A program made the position numbers and the translations under genes. A stretch of 47,443 nucleotides of DNA from a bacterium (GTDB lineage: Bacteria > Vulcanimicrobiota > Xenobia > Xenobiales > JADMJV01): contig JASBRJ010000058.1 in the NCBI GenBank assembly GCA_030149525.1, positions 1 to 47,443 of the forward strand, in the 5' to 3' direction. This document shows positions 16,719-24,594 of this stretch, piece after piece. Every line of letters starts with the position of its first letter. Positions within the stretch are counted from its first letter, which is position 1. The notes under the pieces are model-generated. The model ran no database searches. It saw only the letters and a program-made list of their open reading frames with translations, and was not told where the DNA came from.

Positions 16719-17153
16719 GTGGACTACTGTGAACAATTCTTCTACAGCTTGAGGATGGGTAAGAACTCCCAAGCACGCGCGCTGCTGGACAACAATCCCG
16801 AACTCACCAACATGAAAGAAGACGGCATCGTGACGCCGCTCCATGTGGCTTCGAGGTATGGCCGCACGGAGCTTGCCGAGGTGCTGCTGGACCGGGGGGC
16901 CGATCTGGAAGCCCGAACCGGAGACACCGGTTCAACACCTTTGAAGTATGCCGTCTTCTTTGCTCAGACTGAGATGGTGAAGCTCCTACTCAAACGAGGA
17001 GCCGATGTGGAAAATCCGGGAGGGGGCTCTCGTACCCCATTGGAGTTGGCTCTGGGTGCCACCACACCCATGTTTCGCTCCATGGGAACGCCTGGGACGG
17101 ACCTGGACTACGCCCGGATTGCCAACATCCTGCGAAGTCGCTCGGTGCGTTGA
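16719..17153 (+). CDS. Ankyrin-repeat protein
   Basis: A 144-residue protein built of about three to four ankyrin repeats. The clearest are TPLHVASRYGRTELAEVLLDRGADLEAR and its successor beginning STPLKYAVFFAQTEMVKLLL and ending KRGADV, then TPLELAL. Each has the TPLH-type turn and the GAD loop that stack to make a protein-binding surface. There is no signal peptide. The GTG start at 16719 gives a complete cap helix (MDYCEQFFYSLRMGKNSQARALL); the ribosome site is not clear. It converges with the peroxygenase-like gene (four bases between stops). The partner protein is unknown. Fold assignment is secure, function is not. Confidence 0.85.
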   Translation: MDYCEQFFYSLRMGKNSQARALLDNNPELTNMKEDGIVTPLHVASRYGRTELAEVLLDRGADLEARTGDTGSTPLKYAVFFAQTEMVKLLLKRGADVENPGGGSRTPLELALGATTPMFRSMGTPGTDLDYARIANILRSRSVR

Positions 17154-17157
17154 AACC

Positions 17158-18015
17158 CTACTCCAATCTGTCGGAGTGTTGTTTGGCGGCTTCGGCTAGA
17201 TCGAACGGCTGACCGCTCAGAAAGGGACAAGCCTGCTTGGCGGATCCCTTGGCCGGAGCAGCCTCCGAGGCTACGGCTTCTTTGGCCTCACCGATCTTGT
17301 CGTCCATAGAGAAATACTCGTTGACGGATTGGGCTACGGTTAGGAAATTGGTGCTGCCGGCTTTAGGAGGCTCCCAGCCTTCGGGCCACTTATTGTCTTT
17401 GAAGATCGTGGTGAAGTCTTTGTTGCTGATAAACTTGGTCCCGGTTCCATCGGTACGACCGAACACTTTCACCAGAAGGGCCAGTTCCGCCGCACCGAAG
17501 ATTTCCCCGTGACGGCCGGGCTCTTCTTCTAAATTGCTCTTTTGAAAACGACGAAGATCTTCCAAGGTGAGGCGCTCTCCATCGGAACTGAAACTGAGTG
17601 CTTTGTCGAGTCGCTCCTGGTTGAAACCGCCGCGCAAGATTTGCGTGTCGGCTTTGTGGTCGAGACTGCTTCCCTCAAGATCCTGAAGATTGTAGCTGTC
17701 TGCCCACAGCGCTTGCCAGTGGCTGCCGTCGGTGGAGAGACGCTTTGCAGCGTGATTGGCCACCTTGGTCAAACCCCAACCCGCACCGGCATACTCCTTG
17801 AGGACCTCGGGAAGGTTGGTGGCGTTGCCGTTCTCATCGACTTTGAGGACGCCTTCGTTGTAGGCTACCCGTTGAAAGGGGCAAATGATATCGTCGATGG
17901 TGAATTTACCATCTTCGGAGGGGGGAACGGGCTTCTGCTCTTGCTCCGTTCGGGGAAGAGAGTCCATGGCGTGAGCGGCCGGTGTGTAAGTGTTTAAGCG
18001 AGTTTGGATATTCAA
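17158..18015 (-). CDS. Heme-thiolate peroxidase/peroxygenase-like protein (tentative)
   Basis: A 285-residue protein starting at TTG with GAGGT six bases upstream. By eye it follows the plan of the chloroperoxidase/unspecific peroxygenase family. It has I-C45-P46-F, where those enzymes have the heme-ligand PCP, followed by an AYNEGVL turn, and YNLQDLEGSSLDHKAD, where they have the EHD motif. Next come RLTLEDLRRF and a C-terminal FTTIFKDNKWPEGWEPP, resembling their FFxxxRxPxGW segment. The EHD equivalent is LDH (119-121), so the acid/base residues may have changed. A second CPF occurs near the end (C263). The first 35 residues are polar and disordered without a signal peptide and begin MNIQT like another gene here. 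The ankyrin gene converges on it. Heme binding and activity are inferences. Confidence 0.55.
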   Translation of the reverse strand: MNIQTRLNTYTPAAHAMDSLPRTEQEQKPVPPSEDGKFTIDDIICPFQRVAYNEGVLKVDENGNATNLPEVLKEYAGAGWGLTKVANHAAKRLSTDGSHWQALWADSYNLQDLEGSSLDHKADTQILRGGFNQERLDKALSFSSDGERLTLEDLRRFQKSNLEEEPGRHGEIFGAAELALLVKVFGRTDGTGTKFISNKDFTTIFKDNKWPEGWEPPKAGSTNFLTVAQSVNEYFSMDDKIGEAKEAVASEAAPAKGSAKQACPFLSGQPFDLAEAAKQHSDRLE

Positions 18016-18062
18016 TTTTGTTACCTCGATGTAGAGTGGTGGTTACTTCAAGGATGAGTCAT

Positions 18063-18068
18063 AGTATA
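18063..18068 (-). promoter_or_regulatory. Possible -10 element before the 18015 gene
   Basis: The minus strand reads TATACT here, about 48 bases before the TTG start. No good -35 hexamer is seen at the expected distance. Confidence 0.3.
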
Positions 18069-18108
18069 ACGATGATTCTAGTCAGCCAGGCTCGGTGAAC
18101 TGTTAACG

Positions 18109-18990
18109 CTAAATAAACGGGTGGGCAATTCCTGAGGAAAAACAACGCAGAGGAGGACGGCTCTTAAACCATGAGTCCCAGGTCTGCTGCTCCACGTCGG
18201 CTGGTTTGACGGAAAGAGGCTTACCAGTGAGCCTCCCCCAGAAGCCTCGCTCGTCGTCACCTAACGTTCCTTGCCAGAGTAGGCCGCCTTCGTGGTCAAA
18301 AATCTTGAGTCGCGCTCCAACCTTCAGTCGATACATACCGGCTCGATCCCAGCCCGTCCGGTGGTTTCGACAAAACCTCTGGTCTTGAAAAATGAGCCAC
18401 GGTCGCTCCTCCATGCCTTGCTCCCAGAAATCGGAGAGAAAACCCCGCAACCGGTTATCGGGAGCCGCCGTCAAAGAATGAACGAACGGCCTCTCGATCA
18501 ACGTTTCCAACCGAGATCTCTCATCGGCGGTGGCAAGGAGGGCCACGTTAGGCATCCCCAGGACATCCAAACACTCGAACTGCTTGGCCCCCATGATGGC
18601 CCAATTGACCACCTGAAGAATTCTCATATCGAAGGCTTCCCCGGCGGCCGGTTCAAACAGGTAGCGATATTCGTGGCTGTGAAACGAAACCCGTCCGGCA
18701 GCCGCCTCAATCTGGCGAGGAAGGAAGAGCCCATGGGAAACAGCACTCAGCTCTTCCAAAAGCCGTCCATAACAGCCGGGACTCTCGATCAGATTGCTCT
18801 GACCATGCCACACTCTGCTTTTATCGAGGCAAAGAAGCATGACAAGGGCCTGGCTCCTGGTATCGCACTCGTAAGGAATGTCCACGCCCCAATAAGCTTG
18901 AGCGTTCTGCGCGCATTCCTCCCAAGAACGACCTTCCAAAAAACCCAGCGACTGCAGCCCTAACAGAAGGTCTGCAAGGCTCTCAGACAC
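18109..18990 (-). CDS. Hypothetical protein coupled to the HPr-kinase-like gene
   Basis: A 293-residue protein of no family I recognise. The GTG start lies inside the end of the upstream gene (8-nt overlap), so the two are almost certainly translated together. The N-terminal third is helical (SLADLLLGLQSLGFLEG). The middle has a Trp/His-rich part (RVSFHSHEYRYLFEP) and ILQVVNWAIMGAKQFECLDVLG, which might be a substrate pocket. The C-terminal part is beta-rich (GMYRLKVGARLKIFDHEGG) with many Trp and Phe. There is no signal peptide or membrane helix. HPr-kinase-like P-loop proteins in other bacteria often sit beside genes for peptide-modifying or surface-polymer enzymes, so a substrate or partner of the neighbour is a reasonable guess. 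Confidence 0.65.
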   Translation of the reverse strand: MSESLADLLLGLQSLGFLEGRSWEECAQNAQAYWGVDIPYECDTRSQALVMLLCLDKSRVWHGQSNLIESPGCYGRLLEELSAVSHGLFLPRQIEAAAGRVSFHSHEYRYLFEPAAGEAFDMRILQVVNWAIMGAKQFECLDVLGMPNVALLATADERSRLETLIERPFVHSLTAAPDNRLRGFLSDFWEQGMEERPWLIFQDQRFCRNHRTGWDRAGMYRLKVGARLKIFDHEGGLLWQGTLGDDERGFWGRLTGKPLSVKPADVEQQTWDSWFKSRPPLRCFSSGIAHPFI

Positions 18991-19765
18991 GGGTCGCGGT
19001 AGCCTTCATCCAGTCGAGAATCTGCTCCGCCGCCTCTTCCACCTCACCTCTCACAGACTCCACGCAAAAAGTTTTTTCTAGAGCCAGCGAGATGTAACCC
19101 AGCGCCCTGGCCGGTGCCGTCTGGGCACACACGGTATTCTCCAGCAGCTTAAGAACAGCTTGACCTCGGGTCAGAGAGACCGGGTTCCAGCTTCCCCCCT
19201 CTTCGAAATGGGCAACAACAACAAACTCAAGAGGGGAACTTCCCTGGGACGGAGACCATCCCAACTCCTCAGCCGGAGTAAACCGGATCTCTCCCCCAGG
19301 CATCCTCTCACTGAGGGCACGAGGGAAGGGATGCACCTGACCCATCTTATCCAGAACCGCGTACTCGTCTGAAAAGTAGACGGCACCCCGCTTTACCAGA
19401 GCTTTCACCAGGGTCGACTTGCCCGCAAAACTCCGCCCCGGCAAAGCCAGCAATCCATACTCCGTGAGAACAGCACCCGAGTGAACGAAGACCAGTCCGG
19501 GAGCGTGAGTGGCCAGGTCTATGTGGGAGTGGACTTTGAGATTGTGCCTCAGATAATCAAGACTGTCGACACGGCTCTTCAGTGCACCGTCTTGTTCAAC
19601 ATGGATATAGTCTTCCGAGCGGCGGAGAGTGAAAACAACCTCACCCGGTTCCTCCACTCGCGTCCAATTCGGCAGAATCACTCCCTTGACTGCGGCGGCG
19701 TGCTCTTCTTCTTCCCAGCGGAATTCCATACGATACCCGTAGGCTTCGTAAGTCTGCTTAAACAT
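18983..19765 (-). CDS. HPr-kinase-like P-loop protein
   Basis: A 260-residue cytosolic protein resembling the C-terminal half of HPr kinase/phosphorylase and its orphan relatives. A Walker A loop G110-RSFAGKS-T118 sits in LLALPGRSFAGKSTLVKALVKRGA, followed by a Walker B-like YFSDEYAVLD (130-139) and then HPFPRALSER, the usual layout of this fold. The N-terminal HprK sensor domain is absent and there is no HPr gene here, so the substrate is unlikely to be HPr. It overlaps the following unknown gene. Directly upstream of the ATG there is no ribosome site, but TATAAG lies only six bases away, so the message may be leaderless. The kinase fold is likely; the target is unknown. Confidence 0.75.
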   Translation of the reverse strand: MFKQTYEAYGYRMEFRWEEEEHAAAVKGVILPNWTRVEEPGEVVFTLRRSEDYIHVEQDGALKSRVDSLDYLRHNLKVHSHIDLATHAPGLVFVHSGAVLTEYGLLALPGRSFAGKSTLVKALVKRGAVYFSDEYAVLDKMGQVHPFPRALSERMPGGEIRFTPAEELGWSPSQGSSPLEFVVVAHFEEGGSWNPVSLTRGQAVLKLLENTVCAQTAPARALGYISLALEKTFCVESVRGEVEEAAEQILDWMKATATRV

Positions 19766-19776
19766 GGGGGCTTATA

Positions 19777-19790
19777 CTTGTTGCAACAAG
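19777..19790. promoter_or_regulatory. 14-bp perfect palindrome between divergent genes
   Basis: CTTGTTGCAACAAG is a perfect dyad located between the starts of the HPr-kinase-like gene (minus) and glyoxalase I (plus). It is immediately flanked by TATACT (plus, 19774-19779) and TATAAG (minus), both possible -10 elements. Position and symmetry fit a repressor operator controlling both genes. Confidence 0.5.
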
Positions 19791-19821
19791 GATGACCTCT
19801 CCTGAGAGTAAAGAGAGACCT

Positions 19822-20262
19822 ATGGAATATTTACACACCATGGTTCGAATCTCGAACGTAGAAGAATCCCTCAACTTTTACTGCAATCTGCTGGGCATGA
19901 CGGAAGTTCGACGCAAAGAGAGCGAAAAGGGTCGCTTCACCCTCATCTTTTTAGCCGCAGACGGCGATAAGGTGAGGGCCGAAAGCGAAAAATCCCCACT
20001 TCTGGAACTCACCTACAACTGGGACCCGGAGGAGTATACTGGAGGACGCAATTTCGGGCATCTGGCCTTTCGCGTGGAGAACATCTATGAAACCTGTCAG
20101 AAACTTGCCGATGGAGGGGTTACCATCAATAGACCCCCTCGCGATGGCTACATGGCGTTTGTAAAAAGCCCCGACGGAATCTCCGTGGAGCTTTTACAAA
20201 AAGGCGATCCCCTGCCCCCTCAGGAGCCCTGGGAGTCCATGGCAAGCACCGGAAGCTGGTAG
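19822..20262 (+). CDS. gloA: Lactoylglutathione lyase (glyoxalase I)
   Basis: A 146-residue enzyme that turns the hemithioacetal of methylglyoxal and a thiol (glutathione in well-studied cases) into lactoyl-thiol. ATG 19822 gives MEYLHTMVRI, which aligns with MRLLHTMLRV of Escherichia coli GloA, so this start is preferred over ATG 19792. The four metal ligands are visible: H5, E62 (LLELTYNW), H80 (FGHLAFRV) and E123 (SVELLQK), in the same order as in E. coli GloA (H5, E56, H74, E122). The short loops indicate the bacterial Ni/Co-type size rather than the longer Zn type. It stands alone, convergent with the TPR gene. Whether this organism uses glutathione is unknown. Confidence 0.92.
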   Translation: MEYLHTMVRISNVEESLNFYCNLLGMTEVRRKESEKGRFTLIFLAADGDKVRAESEKSPLLELTYNWDPEEYTGGRNFGHLAFRVENIYETCQKLADGGVTINRPPRDGYMAFVKSPDGISVELLQKGDPLPPQEPWESMASTGSW

Positions 20263-20268
20263 TCTAGG

Positions 20269-23200
20269 CTAGTGGAGGCTTTCGATTCGCCGGGCAACGT
20301 CGCGATAGTCGGGCCGAATCGCCTGACAAGCCTTCCATTGCTCCAGAGCGGCTTGCAAGGACCCCTCTCTTTCAAGAACCTCGGCCATGTTGTAGCGTAA
20401 GAGTAGCCGGTCTTCCGTGCTCACCTCTGCCTCCATGGCGAGGGCTTTGGAGAATTGATTCAAGGCCAGGTTGGTCATATTAAGACCCTTCTTTTCAGCA
20501 AAGCAGAGCCCCAGAAGTCGGTAGGAGTGAAATCTCAGCTCGGGTAGGCGTCGAAGTTTCTGAAATTGTTCGATGGCAAGGTCGAGAGAACCCAGTCCGT
20601 AGCAGAGTTCTCCCCAGCCGAAATGCAGGGTATGGTTGTGAGGCTGTTCGGCGAGAGCTTGTCGGCACTTTCTGAGAGTTTCTTCTTTCATTTCCTCACC
20701 GAAATCATAATCCGCCACCTCGTTGAGGACGCGGCCGACCTCGGCCATCAGTCCTGCCGAAGTGAGCATCTCCAGAAAGCTTGAGACAAACCTTTTTTGT
20801 TCAGGACGAGCCCGAAAGAGTGCCCGCATATCCTCCAAAGCGTCCTCGGGCCGGCCCAGTCGGTCTGACTTAAGTCGAGCCAATCTATAACGCCAATCCC
20901 AGTTGTCGGGCTCAAGCTCAAGAGCTCTCTCCAAAGCGCGAGCCGCCCGTGGAAAGTCACCCTGGCTTTGGTGAGTTTCCGTTACCAGTAGCCACTCCAT
21001 TTTGGCCCCTTCCTGGTCGCCGCTGAGTTGGTAAAACTGAGCCAGACGCTCTCGAACCCGAGCACTGGTGGGCGCCTGACCGACCCAGGACTCAAACAGT
21101 TCCACACCGGCCGCATAGCTCTTCTGCTCCAGAAAACGCTCGGCCAGATTCTCGGCGTGTTGTTCGGCGACCGAAACATCTCCCACCTGGAGATAGAGTT
21201 CGATGAGAAGCCGCTCGGTACGGGGCGAACTCTGTCCTTCTCTTTCCAAATCTCTGAGGAGCTGGATAGCTTTTCCGTAGTCCCCAACACCCCGGTAGTC
21301 TTGAGCGAGAAGAAGCTTCTGGTCAACCGAGTCTTCCGTTCGCCCCAGCCGCTGATAGATCTCAACCAGAGCCCGGCGATCCTCGGCCGTTGAGTCGCCC
21401 AACTCAACGGCATGCTCTCCGGCTGCCGCCGCCCGTTCCCAATCCTCTTCCTCCTGATAGCGAAGACACAGTTCACGATACAGTTGCAGGGCCTCCTCAT
21501 GATTGCCTCGCCGCTGGTGCAGAGCAGCGAGCCTTTCTTGAACCGCGTATCCGGGTGAAAGCTTGGCCAGCTTTTCCAGGGCACCGAGGGCGTGCTCATC
21601 CTCACCCTCTTTGAGCCAGTTCTCCACCATTTGGCTAAGATGCCAGGAGGCCAGCTTGTCTTTTCCACTGACCAGAAAAATCTCCACCATCAGTTGGCGA
21701 GCGTTTTTGTGATCCGGTTGTAGCGACAACAGCTCTCCCAGGCGGTCCTGGCAACTCTCCAACTCGCCTCTCTGGAACTGAAGGCTCGCCAACTCCCAAA
21801 GCTCGGATTTCACCAGGTCATAGTCTTCCATCCAAAGGGCCGTCTTCACCACTCGCGGTGCGAACTCGCTGGAACCTGGGTTGAGGCGCTTCAGTGCCTG
21901 ATAGTGTTTGAGGGCTTCATCCAAAAGCCCGTGTCGCAAACAGAGGTCGGCCGCTCTTAAAGTCTTCTCCTCATCGGTGGGTGCCAGAATTAAGTCATGT
22001 CTGAAGCCTTCGAGTGTGGCACCGACATCCATATCCTCCTGGGGGAACAACTCCACTGCCGCAGGAGAGGGAAGCTCCGACGGCTCCAAGTCCTCTGCGG
22101 GCCCCCACTCAACGATAAGCTCCTCTCCTTGAGGGATTTCGTTGCTATCGCGCCCCTCCGCCTCCGGTGAGAGGGGCGCGGCGTCAGGCAAAGTGGTGTC
22201 GAGGATCCTGGACAGTTCATCCGACTGTGCCGGCTCGGAGAGCGCGCCGTCTTCCAGCTTGGAAACTTCTTCGGCGCGAATATCCTCGAAGCTCAGACTC
22301 GGCGTTTCGTCCGGGTCCGGGATATCGAACTCAATGGACTCGAAATCGAGTTCCGACCATTCGAAGATAGAAAGTATCTCCTCTTCTTGCCGGCAAGCTT
22401 CAGAAGGCTCTTCGGTGAGTGTTTCAGCTCCCGCCGTTTCCACAACTTCCGGCTCTTCCTCAATAAGCTCTTCGGGAGATGTCGTCAGCGGATTGGGTTC
22501 TTCACTTTCCGGAAAAAGCTCCTCGACGCCGAGCCCCAGGACCTCCGTCCAATCGGAGTCCAACTCGTCTTCGGTGGGAAACAGCGTGTCAAGCGGCAGA
22601 GGTTCCACGGGAAAGAGATCGTCGACCGTACCAGGTGGCTCCTTCGTGACCTCAGATGCCCGGCCTAAAGAATCAGCGACCTCCTCGACCGGCTCTTGAT
22701 CCCTTTGCTCCGTTTCAGCGATCACTTCCGTAATCGCACCGATCTTTTCGAAGTCTTCAAAAAGATCCGGACCCATCTCCGAGGGAAACAGCTCGCCTTC
22801 CAAATCGTCCTGGAAAACCTTCTCGAAGTCGAACTCATCCTCAGGCTCTTCCAACTGAGGAACCTGGGTCTCCATCTCCTTGCTCTCGGGCGGATCCACC
22901 TGGGCGGACTCAGCGTCTTCAGGCCGGCCCCCTCCTTCCTCACGAACGTCTCGAAAAACTTCCTCGAAACCGGGAATGTCAAGTTCCGCCTGGGGACCCT
23001 TGTCTTCTTCCGGCTCTGCCAACGAACCCTGCTCGACCGAATCCTTCGGCTCCACCGGCTCAACCATCTCCGGAGAAGGCTCAGACTTTGCGGCCACGGG
23101 CTCCTGAGAAGGCATCACTTCTTCTTCAACAAGAGGTTCTGGAGCCGGATACACGGGCTTGGCTTTGCTTCTGGCCGTCGTCGTCTTAGGTGTCAATCCC

Positions 23201-24447
23201 GGACGAAGTGGACCGGACGCCGTCCCGGGCATTCGCTTTTTCTTGCAGGCGCGAGCGGAGCCGACCTTGTGGGTGAACTCGCTCTTTCGAACCATAGCAG
23301 GTCTCACAAAGCGAGTGCGATCGATAGCCGGGGCCGCTTCGCTCTCCACAGGTTCAGGCTCATCCAATGTCTCAACGTCAGACAACTGAGGTTCTTCGGC
23401 TGGACGCTCCGGCACAGAAACACAGTCTTCTCTGGGCACAGTGGGCTCCACACCGAGACCGAGAAGTCCATTTGTCGCCGAGGAGTCGGACGGATCCATT
23501 TTCAAAAGACCTCGGTAGGCCTCAATGGCTTGGTCGGTCCGCCCCTCGTCCAGAAAGATTCGCGCAGCCTTTTCAAAAGCCGGCTTAGCCTTCTCCAAAT
23601 CCCCCATCCCCGCGTGCAGCTCTCCCATTCGGCAATGCCCTTCGGCGGATTCCGGATGCAGTTGAAGCAATCTGTTGAGAGCTAACATGCCGTTTCGAAA
23701 CTTGCCCTGGAGACGACAGGTTTCAGCCAGAGAAAGAAGTGCCTCCGTACTGTCAAGATCGAGCTTCAGCACAGCTCGAAACTGCACTTCCGCCTCCTCC
23801 AAACGACCGCACTCAAGGTAGGCCTGAGCAAGTTCAAGAGATGTCTCAACCCTATCGGGACGGAGCATCGTCAATCTTTGCAAGGCCTCCACCTTACGGT
23901 CCGGCTCTCCTGCAGCTTGAAAGCGCTCGACACATTCTTTGAAGGAGCTGACCGCAGCGTCGATTTGCCCCAATGAGACCTGCATTTCTGCAATACGAAG
24001 AGGCAGGCTCCGGTCATCGGGCTCCAATCCGGCTGCTTCTCTCAGCAGGGCCACAGGTCTCTCTCCATCACCCTTCTCCAGCAACAGAAAGGCAAGCTCC
24101 TGAAGTTTTGCCGAGAGAACCTTTTCATCACCCCGAGCCCGGGCCAATCGAATATCGAGATCGTGAGCCTCAAGAGACTCCGGGTTGAGAGCTAAAGCGT
24201 ACTCGAGAGCTCGTTCTGCCTGATCCAACAAATTCTGTTCAAGAGCTTCGGTGGCCCATTCAAGATAGATGGACAACACTGTCAGATAGCGCCCTCGCAC
24301 AGCAAAGGCCTGGGCCAACTTCGAGTAAACACTGGTAGGGCGGTCCTCTTCGCCTTTCAGGGCCTGGAGTGTCTCAATAGCACGATCCCAGTCCCCCGAT
24401 TGCATCGATTCGTCGGCTTCCTGAAGTAAAGCGGTGGTTCGGCTCAT
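20269..24447 (-). CDS. Very large TPR protein with acidic central region
   Basis: A 1,392-residue protein. ATG 24447 has AAGGGAG seven bases upstream and is preferred to an upstream ATG at 24510. Residues about 1-340 and 830-1,392 are tandem TPR/TPR-like helical hairpins (repeated A-x-x-x-x-x-A-L-x-L-x-P patterns). Between them, roughly 350-830, lies a long Glu/Pro/Ser-rich, very acidic, low-complexity stretch with a short Lys/Arg-rich segment near 410-440. There is no signal peptide or membrane helix, so it is probably a cytosolic scaffold. A good promoter lies upstream at 24501-24529. It could organise a complex, for instance one of the pilus or secretion systems here, but nothing in the sequence shows which. 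Confidence 0.85.
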   Translation of the reverse strand: MSRTTALLQEADESMQSGDWDRAIETLQALKGEEDRPTSVYSKLAQAFAVRGRYLTVLSIYLEWATEALEQNLLDQAERALEYALALNPESLEAHDLDIRLARARGDEKVLSAKLQELAFLLLEKGDGERPVALLREAAGLEPDDRSLPLRIAEMQVSLGQIDAAVSSFKECVERFQAAGEPDRKVEALQRLTMLRPDRVETSLELAQAYLECGRLEEAEVQFRAVLKLDLDSTEALLSLAETCRLQGKFRNGMLALNRLLQLHPESAEGHCRMGELHAGMGDLEKAKPAFEKAARIFLDEGRTDQAIEAYRGLLKMDPSDSSATNGLLGLGVEPTVPREDCVSVPERPAEEPQLSDVETLDEPEPVESEAAPAIDRTRFVRPAMVRKSEFTHKVGSARACKKKRMPGTASGPLRPGLTPKTTTARSKAKPVYPAPEPLVEEEVMPSQEPVAAKSEPSPEMVEPVEPKDSVEQGSLAEPEEDKGPQAELDIPGFEEVFRDVREEGGGRPEDAESAQVDPPESKEMETQVPQLEEPEDEFDFEKVFQDDLEGELFPSEMGPDLFEDFEKIGAITEVIAETEQRDQEPVEEVADSLGRASEVTKEPPGTVDDLFPVEPLPLDTLFPTEDELDSDWTEVLGLGVEELFPESEEPNPLTTSPEELIEEEPEVVETAGAETLTEEPSEACRQEEEILSIFEWSELDFESIEFDIPDPDETPSLSFEDIRAEEVSKLEDGALSEPAQSDELSRILDTTLPDAAPLSPEAEGRDSNEIPQGEELIVEWGPAEDLEPSELPSPAAVELFPQEDMDVGATLEGFRHDLILAPTDEEKTLRAADLCLRHGLLDEALKHYQALKRLNPGSSEFAPRVVKTALWMEDYDLVKSELWELASLQFQRGELESCQDRLGELLSLQPDHKNARQLMVEIFLVSGKDKLASWHLSQMVENWLKEGEDEHALGALEKLAKLSPGYAVQERLAALHQRRGNHEEALQLYRELCLRYQEEEDWERAAAAGEHAVELGDSTAEDRRALVEIYQRLGRTEDSVDQKLLLAQDYRGVGDYGKAIQLLRDLEREGQSSPRTERLLIELYLQVGDVSVAEQHAENLAERFLEQKSYAAGVELFESWVGQAPTSARVRERLAQFYQLSGDQEGAKMEWLLVTETHQSQGDFPRAARALERALELEPDNWDWRYRLARLKSDRLGRPEDALEDMRALFRARPEQKRFVSSFLEMLTSAGLMAEVGRVLNEVADYDFGEEMKEETLRKCRQALAEQPHNHTLHFGWGELCYGLGSLDLAIEQFQKLRRLPELRFHSYRLLGLCFAEKKGLNMTNLALNQFSKALAMEAEVSTEDRLLLRYNMAEVLEREGSLQAALEQWKACQAIRPDYRDVARRIESLH

Positions 24448-24500
24448 GTCTCTCCCTTTCTGAGCCGCCCGGGACGAACCGAGAGCTTGGCTCATAGACC

Positions 24501-24529
24501 AAATTAACACTGTCGTTTTACACTGTCAA
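24501..24529 (-). promoter_or_regulatory. Sigma-70-type promoter for the TPR gene, with direct repeats
   Basis: Minus strand: perfect TTGACA (24529-24524), 17 bases, TAATTT (24506-24501). The sequence GACAGTGT occurs twice, 13 bases apart, overlapping the -35 and the spacer, as a regulator binding site might. A second TTGACA lies about 40 bases further upstream. Confidence 0.55.
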
Positions 24530-24594
24530 CAAAATAGTATGAAAGGACTAGCTAGAGGTCTGTCAATGAAGTTTTTTGGAGTTGAGGTTGGGTT

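Noticed and set aside
22696-23685. Plus-strand open frame of 329 codons within the TPR gene
   Set aside because: It is the Arg/Leu-rich shadow of the acidic Glu-rich region on the other strand.
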